Shown here piece by piece: positions 8,851-15,698 of a DNA stretch of 17,725 nt. The stretch's first letter is position 1. Every line of letters begins with the position of its first letter. A model generated the notes under the pieces. That model was not told the DNA's origin, did not search any database, and was given only the letters and a program-made list of their open reading frames with translations. Both the position numbers and the translations under genes were made by a program. Source of the stretch: Promethearchaeota archaeon (GTDB lineage Archaea > Asgardarchaeota > Lokiarchaeia > Sigynarchaeales > SOKP01); the NCBI GenBank assembly GCA_019057735.1, contig JAHLWV010000021.1:1-17725 (forward strand). Direction: 5' to 3'.

Positions 8851-9255
8851 TTATTCTAAAGAAAGGATCTCAACTTTGAGAGCTTCTCCTTTTTCTTTTA
8901 ATATCTTTTCTAACTCTTCTATGGGAAAACTTGGACTCTCCGAGATTACCGTCCATACCGCAGTTTTATCTTTTTCGACAATCACTGCCTCACTATACAT
9001 CATACTAAGCTTTAGATCTCCAAAAGCTGTTGCTAATTTAGCTAATGCTCCCGGAGTATCTCCCATTGAAATCCTCAGTTTAATGAGATCACTTTCACTC
9101 CGCAAACCTACTGGAGTAATCTTAATTTCTTTGGCTTCTGAGTCACTAATCATCATAAGTTGTGAATTTGTTGTAATTCCTAAAGATTTTCTTACAATTT
9201 GTGGAATTACGATCCTCCCTCGTTCATCGATCGTCAAAATTTTAACTTCTTTCAT
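8851..9255 (-). CDS. AbrB/SpoVT-type DNA-binding domain fused to an ACT domain
   Basis: A 134-residue putative transcription regulator. Residues 1-45 form a swapped-hairpin AbrB domain, with the signature ILTIDERGRIVIPQIVRKSLGI. Residues about 58-130 look like an ACT domain (KLRISMGDTPGALAKLATAF followed by the beta-alpha-beta pattern and AVWTVIS), a fold that usually binds an amino acid or other small ligand. A DNA-binding plus ACT layout suggests ligand-controlled repression or activation. The frame extends to a GTG at 9267, but ATG at 9255 starts exactly at the domain and is preferred. A 17-base palindrome overlapping an AT-rich promoter region lies 53-69 bases upstream, a plausible self-regulated operator. 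It is the first gene of the closely spaced run that includes the actin-like gene. Confidence 0.85.
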   Translation of the reverse strand: MKEVKILTIDERGRIVIPQIVRKSLGITTNSQLMMISDSEAKEIKITPVGLRSESDLIKLRISMGDTPGALAKLATAFGDLKLSMMYSEAVIVEKDKTAVWTVISESPSFPIEELEKILKEKGEALKVEILSLE

Positions 9256-9307
9256 TATTCTGAACACATTTTTTACATTTTTAATTATAATTATTATTAA
9301 ATTATAA

Positions 9308-9324
9308 GTATAAAAATTTTATAC
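9308..9324. promoter_or_regulatory. palindrome in the promoter of the AbrB-ACT gene
   Basis: GTATAAAAATTTTATAC has perfect 8-base arms around one central A. On the minus strand it is followed directly by CTTATAATT (9299-9307), a TATA-like element about 45-53 bases before the AbrB-ACT ATG. It is well placed for an operator that overlaps transcription-factor binding. AT content raises the chance of random palindromes, but the terminal G/C pairs and its position favour a site. Confidence 0.45.
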
Positions 9325-9370
9325 AATATTCTGGTATTGAAAAAGATTTAATGAAAAACATAATAAGTTT

Positions 9371-11545
9371 TTATTCAAGGTGCTTTGCCTTCCCTATAAT
9401 AGAAACATCCCTCATAACTAATCCGTCTTTGTCTAAATTATATCCTGGCTGGCATCCGCCGATTGATATAGTAATAATTCCAGGCTCAAAAAATCTTTCT
9501 CCATCTAAATTGACTACTGAAAAATCCTTAGGCATTAGTTTAAAGGAAATTTTTTTCTTTTGCCCTTTTTTTAGGAAAACTCGCGTAAAACCTTTCAATT
9601 CTCTAATAGGTACTCTGAAACGAGTATCTTTTCTCGATACATAAAGTTGGACCACCTCTTCTCCTTTATATTCGCCTATGTTTTCGATTTCAGCTTCCAC
9701 TTCTAAAGCCTCACTAACATCTATCTCTTCATTAGAAAATCTAAGGTTTGAATATCTAAATTTAGTATAACTGAGACCAAATCCAAAGGAATATAGTGGA
9801 GTATCTTTGAAATATCGATATGTTCTCCCTTCCATGCTATAATTCCTAAAATCTGGGAGTTGTTCTATAGATTTATAGAATGTAACCGGCAATCTTCCAG
9901 CAGGATTATAGTCGCCAAAAATTACGTCTGCTACAGCGTTCCCTCCCTCTTCTCCTGGGTACCACACAAACAATATCGCAGGTATGTTTTCTTGAGCAAA
10001 ATTCGCAGATATGGCGCTACCTCCTGTAAGTATTAGAATAATTGGCTTACCGATGGCATATATTTCTTTAAGAAGGGTTTCTTGAATTTCAGGTAAATTT
10101 ATATCTAATCTATCTCCACGGAGATCTGACTCTGATGCCTGACCTTCTTCACCTTCAAGTCGGGGTGAGACACCTAGTATCAAAAATACAACATCGGATT
10201 TCTGAGAGATAGTTATCGCTTCTTCAAAACCTTCTTTTGATTTTTCTTTCAAAGGGCAACCCTTCGCAAATAAGATTTCAGTATCTGGGGATGTTTTGTT
10301 CTTAATCCCCTCAAGTATAGTTGTGTATTCTGAAGGTTCTCCATTGTAATTTCCTAACAAAACATTACGACTATCCGCATTTGGTCCTATCACTGCTATT
10401 GTTTTTACATCTTTTCTCAACGGTAGGATTCCGTCTTGATTCTTTAGAAGCACAATTGATTCTCTCGCAGCTTCTAAAGCCAGCTGGCGATGCTCTTTAC
10501 AGTCATTTTTTTCGTAGGGTATATCTGTATATTTTACTAGTTCGGGGGGATCAAACATGCCAAGTAAAAACCTTGCTCGAAACAGATTTCTTAACGACCG
10601 GTCGAGAGTGATCTCCTTGAGCAACCCTTTTTCAACAGCATCTTTGAGCCATTTCCACCGTTCTCTTCGCGTTTTCCTTGTTACCCCAATTTTACAAATC
10701 AAATCTAATCCGCTATTAAATGCTAGAGCTGCAGCCTCCTCAGGAGTTTCGACTACTTTATGATGTTTGAATATGTCGTATACTGCTCCACAGTCCGAGA
10801 CAACATGACCTTCAAATCCCCATTTATCTCTTAATACTTCTTTCAGTAGAAACTTACTAGCACAACAAAGCTCACCGTTAACTCGATTATAAGCCCCCAT
10901 AATTGCCTCTGCTTGCCCTTCAATTATACATGCTTCAAACGCAGGCATATATGTTTCCCACAAATCTTTTTTACTGACTTTAGCATCAAAAAAGTGTCTT
11001 TCAGATTCTAAACCACTATAGGCAACGTAATGCTTGGGTGTAGCGACGAGCTTTAAATATCGAGGATCATCACCTTGAAGGTTTTGAATAAATGTTACTC
11101 CCATTTTCGAAGTTAAAAATGGGTCTTCTCCGTAGGTTTCTTGACCTCTTCCCCACCGAGGATCTCGAAAAATATTCACATTTGGAGACCAAAATGTTAA
11201 TCCTTGAAATATCCTTCTACTATCGTTTCTCACAGCTTCGTGATGTTTTGCTCTTCCTTCGGTTGATATAACATCAGCAACTTTCGCCATTAAATTTAAG
11301 TTGAAACTTGCTGCCAACCCTATTGCCTGCGGAAATACCGTCGCTATACCGGAAAATCCTACTCCATGAAGAGCTTCACTCCACCAATTATATTTTGGAA
11401 TATTTAATCGTTCGATTCCTTCCGAATCGTTAATGACTTGTGAAATTTTTTCATCTAACGTCATTTGAGATATTAAATCGTCTATTCTAGCCTTAAGAGG
11501 TTGAGTGTGATCTAAATAGAGCACATTCTGAGATTTATTAACCAT
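9371..11545 (-). CDS. glycoside hydrolase family 3 beta-xylosidase/beta-glucosidase
   Basis: A retaining exo-glycosidase that removes terminal beta-linked sugars from the non-reducing ends of oligosaccharides. Domain order is typical of the xylosidase-type GH3 branch: a TIM-barrel (about 20-330) with WWSEALHGV (54-62), the RDPRWGRGQETYGEDP block (127-142), the KHY motif near 171, and the nucleophile Asp251 in GHVVSDCGAV. Then comes an alpha/beta sandwich (about 355-560), with glutamates 464-467 as acid/base candidates before GDRLDINLP. Last is a fibronectin III-like domain (about 605-675). At 724 residues it is full length. No signal peptide is seen, so it should act in the cytoplasm on imported oligosaccharides. 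WWSEALHGV favours xylosidase or arabinosidase over NagZ-type activity, but substrate is not certain. It has gaps of 127 and 116 bases on its two sides and no sugar genes nearby. Confidence 0.93.
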   Translation of the reverse strand: MVNKSQNVLYLDHTQPLKARIDDLISQMTLDEKISQVINDSEGIERLNIPKYNWWSEALHGVGFSGIATVFPQAIGLAASFNLNLMAKVADVISTEGRAKHHEAVRNDSRRIFQGLTFWSPNVNIFRDPRWGRGQETYGEDPFLTSKMGVTFIQNLQGDDPRYLKLVATPKHYVAYSGLESERHFFDAKVSKKDLWETYMPAFEACIIEGQAEAIMGAYNRVNGELCCASKFLLKEVLRDKWGFEGHVVSDCGAVYDIFKHHKVVETPEEAAALAFNSGLDLICKIGVTRKTRRERWKWLKDAVEKGLLKEITLDRSLRNLFRARFLLGMFDPPELVKYTDIPYEKNDCKEHRQLALEAARESIVLLKNQDGILPLRKDVKTIAVIGPNADSRNVLLGNYNGEPSEYTTILEGIKNKTSPDTEILFAKGCPLKEKSKEGFEEAITISQKSDVVFLILGVSPRLEGEEGQASESDLRGDRLDINLPEIQETLLKEIYAIGKPIILILTGGSAISANFAQENIPAILFVWYPGEEGGNAVADVIFGDYNPAGRLPVTFYKSIEQLPDFRNYSMEGRTYRYFKDTPLYSFGFGLSYTKFRYSNLRFSNEEIDVSEALEVEAEIENIGEYKGEEVVQLYVSRKDTRFRVPIRELKGFTRVFLKKGQKKKISFKLMPKDFSVVNLDGERFFEPGIITISIGGCQPGYNLDKDGLVMRDVSIIGKAKHLE

Positions 11546-11650
11546 TTTAATTCAATTAATTATGAAAATCGTTTTTGTAGTATAGTTAAAAATCTCTATT
11601 AGAATTTTATTGATATTTTATCTTTGAAGAACTCTAAGATAAATTAGGTA

Positions 11651-11661
11651 AAACAAAAAAA
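11651..11661 (-). terminator. oligo(T) terminator after the vWA gene
   Basis: The minus strand reads TTTTTTTGTTT 11 bases after the vWA stop codon. Archaeal RNA polymerase stops at such T tracts without a hairpin. The position at the end of the Roadblock-vWA pair, before the separate glycosidase gene, fits. Confidence 0.5.
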
Positions 11662-11672
11662 GAAATTAGTTT

Positions 11673-13961
11673 TTAATCTTTATGAGCCTTCATTTTTACA
11701 GTTAAATCTCGAGCTCGTTTAGAATACCAAATTAGTAATTCTCCTGCATCTTCTGGCTTGAAATACTCTCCACCGCACAATACAGCCGCTCTTGTCATCA
11801 TTTGATCGTCCGGATTTCCAAGACCGACAATATATATCACAACATTAGGATTTTCTGCGAATAATTTGATATTTTTGAGAAACTCATCTCCATCTGTTGG
11901 AATCCCATCTGTTAAGAGTATGATCATAGTTGGTTGGGGATTTCCAAGGCTAAGCTTATCAAATTCGGTCAATACTTGATGTGCTTTAATCATTGCTGAC
12001 CCCATGTTAGTTGATTGACCGTAGGCGTTTCCTATGCGATCTACTATCATGCGTGCCGCATCTTCTAATACTCCCTTCTTACCGCTAGCAGAATCCATAT
12101 AATAGTTGTTTCCAAAAGGCAATATCTGAGCTTCATCCGCAAATCTAATCACTGAGACTTTTTCTCCAAATCCACGTCCAACCTTTTCGCTTAAGAATAG
12201 AACAGCTGCAAAAGCGGCTGATATTCTCCTTGGAATGTTAACACCTGCTTTAAAATGTTTTAAGAATTCTTGAATTTCTTTAGATTCCATAGCTGCTTTA
12301 ATGCCCTCAATTGCAGGGGCTATATTTTGGACGAGGACATCCCTGGCCATCATCGAACGGCTAATATCTATTATCAAAATAGCGTTAAAAGGTATTAATC
12401 CCGTTGGGCTCAGATTAATTGCCGTATTTTCGTTAACTGTTGCTAAAATATCCCCTTTTAAATCTGGAGTAGTCGTTAAAATTGAACACGCAATATTTAC
12501 TGCGTTCCATCTAAGCTTAATCCCTTTAAAAATTACGTAGTTTGCTAGCCAACCTTTCAATGAATCTACATTTTGTCGAGCTGTGCTAATAATTTCCCAC
12601 ATATTTTCGCCTGAGATTGGCGAAATACCTAACGATATGTTCTGTAGGGGAATAATTGGTCGCAAGTTTTTATATACTTTTACCTCGAAACTTCCAATCC
12701 CTGACGCCTCTAAAATCTCGCTATCTATAATAATGGTATTGTCGGGAACAGATTCTAAAATTTCAACTTTACCTGCTCCAACAGCTCCAGTAAGTTCATC
12801 TTCAAACGCAAGAACATTATCCGGGGCAATTGATAGCGTATGCTGTGTTCGAGGGCTTACAAGCGCATAACCCATTAAATTTGGCTGTGATTGTACTTCT
12901 AACATAAGTTCAGATGCCTTTTGGATAGGGGGTTCAGTAGAATAACAAACAATTTGTTGACTGTAAACATTAGTATCTTCTTTCGTATCCTTACTCATTC
13001 TAATTTCAGTTGGACCAATCGTTGCTTTATCAATTCTAGCAGAGCCCACAGCTCGCGTGAGAGGGTCTTCCCAACCAATAAGCATACCTTGTCCTAATCC
13101 TAACTGTTGAATTACAAAATTACTTATTTTAATTCGTCCACCTTCAATAGAATCATCTACCACGGGAGTTAAAACTATTCCGTTCTTTTGACTATTTAAC
13201 ATGTTCACGTCAATTCTATTAGGATAAGGATCGGCGGGTGTACTTGGAATTTCAACTTCTTGTCCCGTAGTGGTAGGAGGAGTTTGAGCCGGTGTAGGGA
13301 GGATCGTTTGAGGAGGGGGAGCTTGTGGTAATGGGATTGGTGAAGGCGGTACAGGGGTCGGGCTCAATTGAGGAGTAGGCGCTAAAGTAGGTTGTGGTGG
13401 TGCAGATATAGGTAATGGCGTAGGCGGTGGACTAGATGCAGGAGTTATTTGTGGTGGAGGCGTTGGTGGAGGCGTTGGGGCAGGTACTTTAGTAGGAATA
13501 GGGATATGACCACTAATAGGCGGTTGTATCTGTTCTGGTTGTCGAGTTGGGAGAGGTAATGGTGTCGGTTTAGGGGTTTGCATTTGGGTAGGTCTTGTTG
13601 GTAAAGGTGTCAATGTAGATTGCGTTGGTCTTGGCGTTGGAGGTGCTACTGGTTTGACACTAAGGATTTTCGGTATTTGTATTTTAGGGGTAAGCAAATT
13701 CGTACTACTCCTTGGTCGAAGTAATAATTCCACGCCCTTAAATTCCAGTGAATCGACTATGTCCTTAGAAACTTGACCGGCAAAATCTAATACCATATTT
13801 GAAATTTCAACTACGGCAGTTGTCGTTTTATCATTATCTAGATTTACAACTTCTATAGAATCGCCATTTTTTATTTCTAGTTTAGTGGCATTTTCTTGAC
13901 AAATAACTACTTTATTGGATGACCCTTCTGTAACATCCACGAATATTTTAATTTCAGACAT
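11673..13961 (-). CDS. vWA-domain protein with barrel-like repeats and a long proline-rich linker
   Basis: A 762-residue protein with several parts. Residues 1-85 resemble a double-psi beta-barrel of the Cdc48-N type (KLEIKNGDSIEVVN, then VELLLRP). Residues 105-230 form a linker dominated by Pro, Thr and Gln. Two further barrel-like repeats follow (about 248-342 and 352-432) with matching cores GWEDPLTRAVGSARI and AFEDELTGAVGAGKV. After a linking region a von Willebrand A domain occupies about 525-750. Its MIDAS metal site looks complete: DISRS at 532-536, Thr651 and Asp685. There is no signal peptide or membrane segment, so it is probably cytosolic. vWA domains bind partners through the metal, and proline-rich stretches can recruit others, so a scaffold role is likely. 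It follows the Roadblock gene by 64 bases, suggesting co-expression. The barrel assignment is pattern-based; the vWA assignment is firm. Confidence 0.85.
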   Translation of the reverse strand: MSEIKIFVDVTEGSSNKVVICQENATKLEIKNGDSIEVVNLDNDKTTTAVVEISNMVLDFAGQVSKDIVDSLEFKGVELLLRPRSSTNLLTPKIQIPKILSVKPVAPPTPRPTQSTLTPLPTRPTQMQTPKPTPLPLPTRQPEQIQPPISGHIPIPTKVPAPTPPPTPPPQITPASSPPPTPLPISAPPQPTLAPTPQLSPTPVPPSPIPLPQAPPPQTILPTPAQTPPTTTGQEVEIPSTPADPYPNRIDVNMLNSQKNGIVLTPVVDDSIEGGRIKISNFVIQQLGLGQGMLIGWEDPLTRAVGSARIDKATIGPTEIRMSKDTKEDTNVYSQQIVCYSTEPPIQKASELMLEVQSQPNLMGYALVSPRTQHTLSIAPDNVLAFEDELTGAVGAGKVEILESVPDNTIIIDSEILEASGIGSFEVKVYKNLRPIIPLQNISLGISPISGENMWEIISTARQNVDSLKGWLANYVIFKGIKLRWNAVNIACSILTTTPDLKGDILATVNENTAINLSPTGLIPFNAILIIDISRSMMARDVLVQNIAPAIEGIKAAMESKEIQEFLKHFKAGVNIPRRISAAFAAVLFLSEKVGRGFGEKVSVIRFADEAQILPFGNNYYMDSASGKKGVLEDAARMIVDRIGNAYGQSTNMGSAMIKAHQVLTEFDKLSLGNPQPTMIILLTDGIPTDGDEFLKNIKLFAENPNVVIYIVGLGNPDDQMMTRAAVLCGGEYFKPEDAGELLIWYSKRARDLTVKMKAHKD

Positions 13962-14025
13962 AAATACTCATTATCAATCTGTTTTTATCGTATTAAATAT
14001 AACTTTTGAAAAATCTGCTCAGAAA

Positions 14026-14415
14026 CTATTGAATTGGATACCTACTTCCGATTTCGCCAGCGTAATACCGAAAGACGGTAACAATTTTGCCCAAATCTTC
14101 AATCTTTCTGCTAGCACCCATTAAAAAGAATCTTCCAGCCCCACTTAAGATAATAAAGGCATTACTTCCCCTTAAAACTACTTCTAATAAATTTTTATAT
14201 CCTAAAGATTGGATCGCATCATGTCCACTCTGCATTACTACAGCACTTAAACTTGAAAATAAATCAGGGTCAACATCGTATTCTGGTATACATGAAAAAG
14301 CAAGTCGTAGACCTTCGTTCGTAACTAATGCAAGTGCTTCTAATTCAGTGTGTTCTGTAATATTTCCGAGAAATTTAGAAAGACTCGTGGCTTGTTCTTG
14401 AGTTAAATCGCTCAT
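14026..14415 (-). CDS. Roadblock/LC7 domain protein
   Basis: A 129-residue single-domain protein of the Roadblock/LC7 family, the dimerising fold found in dynein light chains, MglB and LAMTOR/Ragulator subunits. Typical features are the opening helix (EQATSLSKFLGNI), the strand pair ALALVTNEGLRLAFS, the long helix FSSLSAVVMQSGHDAIQSLG, the strand block LEVVLRGSNAFIILSGAGRFFLMG, and the closing helix EDLGKIVTVFRYYAGEI. Such proteins usually dimerise and bind or regulate small Ras-like GTPases. No GTPase gene is in this window. It is the first gene of a pair with the vWA protein, 64 bases apart. The ATG at 14415 gives the standard domain length. No strong Shine-Dalgarno sequence is seen. Confidence 0.9.
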   Translation of the reverse strand: MSDLTQEQATSLSKFLGNITEHTELEALALVTNEGLRLAFSCIPEYDVDPDLFSSLSAVVMQSGHDAIQSLGYKNLLEVVLRGSNAFIILSGAGRFFLMGASRKIEDLGKIVTVFRYYAGEIGSRYPIQ

Positions 14416-14545
14416 TTAAATAATCTCTGGCTTTTAATTGAGGTGATAATTCTTCATTTATTAATATAAAATATAATTTTTGAACTTAAATATTTATATT
14501 ATAAAAATATTAGGTTAAATCGATTTAAAGTTTAAGATTTTCCAT

Positions 14546-14587
14546 TTTTAGAATGATCATTTACGATACCATATGTTTTAGAATGAT
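14546..14587. repeat. 12-base direct repeat, starts 30 bases apart
   Basis: TTTTAGAATGAT occurs at 14546-14557 and again at 14576-14587, in the gap between the gelsolin gene end and the Roadblock gene start. A 30-base spacing is close to three helical turns, as in paired protein-binding sites. It lies about 130-170 bases before the Roadblock ATG. Confidence 0.5.
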
Positions 14588-14606
14588 TGTTTTGTTTAAA
14601 ACAATC
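14585..14606. repeat. inverted repeat with 9-base arms
   Basis: GATTGTTTT and AAAACAATC flank a 4-base loop (GTTT). It lies 92-113 bases after the gelsolin gene stop and about 170 bases before the Roadblock ATG, overlapping the second direct-repeat copy by three bases. It could fold in RNA or serve as a protein site. There is no T tract right after it on the minus strand, so a terminator role is not supported. Confidence 0.4.
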
Positions 14607-14697
14607 GACTAACTCAAAAGATTATTCTTTATAGTTAATTTTGTTTAAGAACTTTAATAAAAATAGAAATTGAATCAAAAATGTAAAACCCTTCAGA

Positions 14698-15561
14698 TTA
14701 TTTATATTCTAACTGAGTTTTAATCTGATCTTTTAAGATTTCTTTCTTAGATTTGAACTCTACCTTTGCGTCCATTGGGCCACTTGTCCGTTTAAGAAAT
14801 TCAATTGCTAAAATCTTACCATTTTCGGATAAAATTCTTGGACAATATTCCTCGGCAAAAAATACTCCTTCCGGAATAGCTCCAACCTTGGAAATTTCTT
14901 TGGAGACTTGTTTTTTCCCTAAAAAATTTTGAACTTTTTCAACAACAGAATAGGCATGGGCTCCAATAATGATCAGTTCTCTTTCAAATCCATCTGGAAT
15001 TTTAATCTCTTCTAGTTTTTGCATTATTTCGTCAAAGTTAACGTGAGTTTCATCTTGAGTTAATGCTGCGAACGATTCTTTGCCAGTATACAAGGGACCC
15101 GTATTCTGGGAGTTTCTATCTTTGGAACCCGCAATGTTCATACCTGCAGCGGGTTTTGGCACACCGAATGGGTCTTTATCTCTCAAAGGATGTATAGCTG
15201 GTGCATTTACTTTTGCAGGACTGGCATCCATTTGAATCTCTTTAGCTATCCCACCTTCTGTTTTTCCACCAATAAGTTTTATGAAGTCTGCATCTTCATC
15301 ACCTTCGTCAAGGGGTACTACCCCAAATTGCATACCTACTTGCCCACGTATATCTTGACTCCTTTTAGCTCCAATAAATTTTGATCTTACATTACTGTTA
15401 ACTCCCTTCCATAAATAAACTTTACGGTACTCGTCAGAGACTAATATGTAACATTCTTCCGCTTTAAGAACATCTTTTATAGGACCTTCTGTTTTGATTT
15501 CTTCTGTGTTACCATCTGGTAATATCTTGAATACTTGCGTTCCCAATATACTCTCAACCAA
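14698..15561 (-). CDS. gelsolin-domain protein with an unassigned C-terminal domain
   Basis: A 287-residue protein. Residues about 5-98 match a single gelsolin/villin-type domain: VFKILPDG, the hallmark strand ECYILVSDEYRKVYLWKG (36-53), then a helix (SKFIGAKRSQDIR) and an acidic closing part (DEGDEDADF). Gelsolin domains bind actin monomers or filament ends, often with calcium, and Asgard gelsolins are known to act on actin. A linker (about 99-168) rich in Pro, Gly, Ala and Lys leads to a second alpha/beta region (about 172-257, with ERELIIIGAHAY and KILAIEFLKR) that I cannot assign. The frame has no ATG in its first 75 codons. A TAG lies directly before the TTG at 15561, so TTG is the likely start. 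A TATA-like element 31-39 bases upstream fits a nearly leaderless transcript. It may act on the divergent actin-like protein encoded here or on another actin elsewhere. Confidence 0.8.
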   Translation of the reverse strand: MVESILGTQVFKILPDGNTEEIKTEGPIKDVLKAEECYILVSDEYRKVYLWKGVNSNVRSKFIGAKRSQDIRGQVGMQFGVVPLDEGDEDADFIKLIGGKTEGGIAKEIQMDASPAKVNAPAIHPLRDKDPFGVPKPAAGMNIAGSKDRNSQNTGPLYTGKESFAALTQDETHVNFDEIMQKLEEIKIPDGFERELIIIGAHAYSVVEKVQNFLGKKQVSKEISKVGAIPEGVFFAEEYCPRILSENGKILAIEFLKRTSGPMDAKVEFKSKKEILKDQIKTQLEYK

Positions 15562-15591
15562 CTAATTTTCTGTGTTGTAATAAGGACAATA

Positions 15592-15600
15592 AATTTATAC
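15592..15600 (-). promoter_or_regulatory. candidate TATA box of the gelsolin gene
   Basis: The minus strand reads GTATAAATT, 31-39 bases before the TTG start. With the usual archaeal spacing, transcription would begin within about ten bases of the start codon, which supports this start. Confidence 0.45.
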
Positions 15601-15619
15601 TATAATAATAAATTAGGTG

Positions 15620-15637
15620 TTAATAAACTTTTATTAA
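15620..15637. repeat. AT-rich inverted repeat upstream of the gelsolin gene
   Basis: TTAATAAA and TTTATTAA flank CT: perfect 8-base arms. It lies 59-76 bases before the gelsolin start. Because it is made almost only of A and T, chance occurrence is quite possible. Confidence 0.3.
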
Positions 15638-15670
15638 AAAATAATTTGCAGAAAACAAGGTATATACCCT

Positions 15671-15691
15671 TATATAGTTGTCATTTGACAA
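15671..15691 (-). promoter_or_regulatory. palindrome next to a strong TATA-like element
   Basis: TTGTCA-TT-TGACAA (15678-15691) is a perfect palindrome with four G/C pairs. On the minus strand it is followed after one base by TATATA (15671-15676), then AGGG. This would be an upstream promoter with an adjacent operator for the gelsolin gene, giving a leader of roughly 85 bases. It begins seven bases after the stop codon of the preceding gene. Confidence 0.35.
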
Positions 15692-15698
15692 AGAAATT

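Noticed and set aside
8813..9307. Plus-strand open frame of 164 codons opposite the AbrB-ACT gene
   Set aside because: It mirrors a gene with clear AbrB and ACT motifs, its translation shows no family pattern, and no other gene in the window lies on the plus strand.
14087..14401. Plus-strand open frame of 104 codons opposite the Roadblock gene
   Set aside because: It is an antisense shadow of a gene with a clear Roadblock signature.
14585..14606. Hairpin as an intrinsic terminator of the gelsolin gene
   Set aside because: No T tract directly follows on the transcribed strand, it is 92 bases past the stop, and archaeal termination usually does not need a hairpin.
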